Positions 14,236-16,307 of a stretch of 16,307 bases of DNA are shown piece after piece. Location: contig CAZKHA010000067.1 in NCBI GenBank assembly GCA_964552325.1, positions 1-16,307 of the forward strand, read 5' to 3'. Position 1 is the stretch's first letter. Every line of letters starts with the position of its first letter. Both the position numbers and the translations under genes were made by a program. Origin of the DNA: CAZKCK01 sp964552325. Lineage in GTDB: Bacteria > Bacteroidota > Bacteroidia > Bacteroidales > TTA-H9. The notes beneath the pieces are model-generated. The model was not told the origin of the DNA, did no database searches, and worked only from the letters and a program-made list of their open reading frames with translations.

Positions 14236-15330
14236 ATGAAAAGAGTTCTTGTAGCTACAGGCGGTGGCGATTGCCCTGGCCTTAATGCTGTTATCAGGGC
14301 CATAGTTAAACGCGCTGCCAAGGAAAAAGATTGGGAAGTAGTTGGAAGCATTGAGGCTTTCAACGGAATATTACGCGAACCCACTGAGATTATGGTACTT
14401 GACGAAAAATCCGTTTCCGGTATTCATTACCGCGGGGGAACCATCATTGGAACCACCAATAAAGGTGGCCCATTTGCTTGGCCCGTAAAAAAAATGGATG
14501 GGACCTACGAAGAAGTTGATCGTTCGGATGAGATGCTCAGGAAAATGGAAATTCTTGGTGTAGATGCCGTTATAAATATTGGTGGCGAAGGCTCCCAGAG
14601 TATTTCGCAAGCCCTTTTTGAGAAAGGTTGCAATATTATTGGAGTCCCAAAAACCATTGATAACGATCTTTCGGGTACCGATTCAACCTTTGGTTTTCAA
14701 ACTGCCGTGCAGATTGCCACCGAAGCAGTTGACAAACTGGTTACAACTGCGGCAAGCCATAACCGTATCCTCATATTAGAAGTTATGGGTCGTTATGCTG
14801 GCTGGATTGCCTTGAATGCCGCTGTGGCAGGTGGTGCTGAAATCTGTTTGTTGCCCGAGATACCTTACAATATTAATAAGGTTATGGAGAAAATTGAATC
14901 GAGGTTTACCAAAGGACGCGGATTTGTAAACATCGTGATTTCGGAAGGAGCTAAACAAATTGGTGGCGATTTTGCCCTGCATGGCGAAAGCGAAATGGGT
15001 TATCACAACCTTCGCTTAGGTGGCTCAGCATCACGTCTTATGCAAGAATTAAAGGATGTAGGCTGCCCTTACGATATGCGCGAAACTGTTCTAGGCCATT
15101 TGCAACGGGGCGGCATCCCAATTGCCTATGACCGGGTTTTGGCTACCCAATTTGGTGTTAAAGCCATGGAAATGGTACTCGACGGAAAGTTTGGTGAAAT
15201 GGTTTCGTACCAGCATCCCTACATTACATCTATTGCGCTAACCGAAGCTATAAAACGGTATAATTACGTTGATAACGACACCGCCCTGATGAAAACAGCA
15301 CGTGGCGTTGGAATAAGTTTTGGTGATTAA
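14236..15330 (+). CDS. pfkA: 6-phosphofructokinase, group III, probably ATP-dependent
   Basis: The enzyme phosphorylates fructose 6-phosphate to fructose 1,6-bisphosphate in cytosolic glycolysis. It has 364 residues. The nucleotide/phosphate loop is ATGGGDCPGLN (7-17). GGEGS (116-120) carries Gly119, the position that is Gly in ATP enzymes and Asp in pyrophosphate enzymes. PKTIDND (138-144) carries the catalytic Asp142 and Lys139, a Lys otherwise typical of pyrophosphate enzymes. EVMGRYAGW (182-190) and the fructose-phosphate site GHLQRGG (287-293) follow. The Gly/Lys combination matches the group III enzymes such as that of Streptomyces coelicolor, which use ATP. Phosphoryl donor is therefore inferred as ATP rather than proven. 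The ATG at 14236 fits the family N-terminus exactly. Confidence 0.95.
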   Translation: MKRVLVATGGGDCPGLNAVIRAIVKRAAKEKDWEVVGSIEAFNGILREPTEIMVLDEKSVSGIHYRGGTIIGTTNKGGPFAWPVKKMDGTYEEVDRSDEMLRKMEILGVDAVINIGGEGSQSISQALFEKGCNIIGVPKTIDNDLSGTDSTFGFQTAVQIATEAVDKLVTTAASHNRILILEVMGRYAGWIALNAAVAGGAEICLLPEIPYNINKVMEKIESRFTKGRGFVNIVISEGAKQIGGDFALHGESEMGYHNLRLGGSASRLMQELKDVGCPYDMRETVLGHLQRGGIPIAYDRVLATQFGVKAMEMVLDGKFGEMVSYQHPYITSIALTEAIKRYNYVDNDTALMKTARGVGISFGD

Positions 15331-15340
15331 AGCTATTGGA

Positions 15341-15366
15341 AACCCTGGGGAAACCCGGGGTTTTTT
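15341..15366 (+). terminator. Intrinsic terminator of pfkA
   Basis: AACCCTGGG (15341-15349), a GAAA tetraloop (15350-15353) and CCCGGGGTT (15354-15362) form a 9-bp stem with one G-U pair. T residues run through 15366. It begins 10 bp after the stop codon. Confidence 0.92.
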
Positions 15367-15426
15367 ATTGGTTATTGATAAACAAACTATTAGAGTGGTA
15401 ATAGCCTAGTAAAAAGGCTTGATGAT

Positions 15427-15457
15427 TTGCGGGGCAACCGCAATAAAAGCGGTTTTT
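15427..15457 (+). terminator. Second terminator-like hairpin with an alternative fold
   Basis: AACCGC (15436-15441) pairs with GCGGTT (15449-15454) and runs into TTTTTG. The same CCGC can instead pair upstream as TTGCGG (15427-15432) with CCGCAA (15438-15443), which excludes the first hairpin. No gene on the plus strand explains it other than the following GC-rich island. Confidence 0.45.
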
Positions 15458-15468
15458 GAATGTGTAAT

Positions 15469-15582
15469 TCCCTCAGGGCAAGAGTAATTTATTTGTGGAA
15501 CCGCGTGAGGGATAGGAGCGGAAAGCCCGGAGCGCAGCGAGGACTTGAAGCAGATAGCCCGACCCAAAGGGGCACGCCCCGA
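15469..15582. ncRNA. GC-rich structured intergenic island, candidate non-coding RNA or repeat element
   Basis: The segment stands out by base composition from AT-rich flanks and has several perfect pairings. TCCCTCA (15469-15475) pairs with TGAGGGA (15506-15512). GCGTG (15503-15507) can pair with CACGC (15573-15577). AAGCCC (15523-15528) pairs with GGACTT (15541-15546) with one mismatch. GGGGC (15569-15573) pairs with GCCCC (15576-15580). AGCCCG occurs twice. A minus-strand frame across it is not protein-like. The phrases GTGAGGGATAGGAGCGGAAAG and ATAGCCCGACCC feel familiar from Bacteroidota intergenic regions, but I cannot name a family. Strand and ends are uncertain, with plus slightly favoured by the pairings. 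Confidence 0.42.
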
Positions 15583-15616
15583 TAAAAAATCAGAAGGAAT
15601 AAATGAGATTGCTTGT

Positions 15617-16258
15617 TTAAATGACGAAAAACAGCACGGCAAAAAAATGGCAAATGCTGCCGCCCAGTACAAACAAATGCCAGATACTATGGGCAAACGG
15701 AAGCTTTTTCCAAAGATAAAATGCCACCCCTCCACTATAACTTAAGCCACCTGCCAATAACCACCATAATCCGTTCAATTCCATGTTGTTTACAAGTGGC
15801 TTGATGGCTACAATTACCATCCATCCCATTAATAGATAAATAATGGTAGAGATAATGCGCAAGCGATCGCTATAGAAAAAGACTTGGAATATTATACCGC
15901 AAACAGCTAAAAACCATATAATTCCAAATACCCACCATCCCCAGGCGCCACTAAGGGTTACCAGTGTAAAAGGCGTGTAGGTGCCAGCAATAAGCAAGTA
16001 AATGGCAGAATGGTCAATTTTTTGCGAAAACTCTTTTAAACTAGGAGGAGAAGCGTGGTAAAAAGTTGAAGACGAATAAAGTAAAATAAGACTTGCACCA
16101 AAAATGCTTGCACTCACAATTTTGAGGGAATCGCCATCGCGAGCGGCAAAAACAACCATAATTACGAGCGCGGCAATGCTAAGCAAAGCACCTAAACCAT
16201 GCGTAACAGCATTGGCAACTTCTTCGATAAAGGTAAGTTTGGGAGATTTTTGTTTCAA
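15617..16258 (-). CDS. Haemolysin III / PAQR family membrane protein
   Basis: The 213-residue protein has seven predicted membrane helices with little else, as in YqfA/HlyIII and the adiponectin-receptor superfamily. Family motifs are all present: E12, N16 and T19-H20 near the N-terminus, SSSTFYH (62-68), DHSAIYLLIAGTYTP (82-96), and H190, H194 and H204 near the C-terminus. S64/H68, D82, H190 and H194 correspond to the zinc-site residues of PAQR proteins, which suggests a membrane hydrolase. Despite the name, a haemolytic role is not established for most members. The ATG at 16258 is followed by the usual cytoplasmic segment. It converges with pfkA across the structured intergenic island and is separated from any upstream gene in view. 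Confidence 0.92.
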   Translation of the reverse strand: MKQKSPKLTFIEEVANAVTHGLGALLSIAALVIMVVFAARDGDSLKIVSASIFGASLILLYSSSTFYHASPPSLKEFSQKIDHSAIYLLIAGTYTPFTLVTLSGAWGWWVFGIIWFLAVCGIIFQVFFYSDRLRIISTIIYLLMGWMVIVAIKPLVNNMELNGLWWLLAGGLSYSGGVAFYLWKKLPFAHSIWHLFVLGGSICHFFAVLFFVI

Positions 16259-16274
16259 GGGAAAAAATTTTTGG

Positions 16275-16282
16275 CAAAGCTA
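16275..16282 (-). promoter_or_regulatory. Candidate promoter -7 box for the haemolysin III gene
   Basis: The minus strand reads TAGCTTTG, matching TAnnTTTG, 17 bp before the ATG at 16258. The -33 region reaches the end of the window and no TTG is seen there. Confidence 0.42.
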
Positions 16283-16307
16283 AGCAGAAAAACGAAACTG
16301 GGGGATG

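Noticed and set aside
15406..15735. Minus-strand 109-codon frame across the pfkA-haemolysin III gap
   Set aside because: It overlaps the 3' end of the haemolysin III gene in another frame and runs through the GC-rich structured island. The Arg/Leu/Pro-rich product looks like translated non-coding sequence.

Overview
The window looks like chromosomal DNA from a member of the Bacteroidota. The evidence is internal. Start codons lack Shine-Dalgarno sequences. Several genes are preceded by matches to the Bacteroidota sigma factor -7 box TAnnTTTG. IF-2 is very long and Q/G-rich. There is a DUF4294 protein, an NtrC-like regulator of the short Bacteroidota type, and a lipoprotein with a Cys lipobox. 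I cannot place the organism below phylum level.

Layout from left to right. Positions 1-250 hold a non-coding tandem array of a roughly 41-bp unit that runs off the left edge. Next, on the minus strand, come a glutaryl-CoA dehydrogenase (gcdH) and the translation/transcription block infB, nusA and rimP, read right to left as rimP-nusA-infB. A strong terminator between nusA and infB, plus a candidate infB promoter, suggest that infB is transcribed largely on its own. rimP is preceded by its own promoter and a terminator-like hairpin in its leader. Divergent from rimP is a sigma-54 activator-type response regulator without a DNA-binding domain. A protein-L-isoaspartate methyltransferase (minus) follows. 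It diverges from a Gfo/Idh/MocA oxidoreductase that resembles UDP-GlcNAc 3-dehydrogenase. Then come a lipoprotein and a polyprenyl-phosphate sugar-1-phosphate transferase whose reading frames overlap by 8 bp, which looks like a coupled envelope-glycan pair.

After these lies a broken VOC/glyoxalase-like gene on the minus strand (stop codon, frameshift, no start). It is followed by a secreted DUF4294 protein (minus), an ATP-type group III 6-phosphofructokinase (plus) with a clear terminator, a GC-rich structured intergenic island that may be a non-coding RNA, and a seven-TM haemolysin III/PAQR-family membrane protein (minus).

Most of the window is core housekeeping. I see no CRISPR array, transposase, phage module, tRNA or rRNA, and no obvious defence system. 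The least explained items are the structured island at about 15427-15582, the 41-bp array, the rimP leader hairpin and the lipoprotein paired with the sugar transferase.
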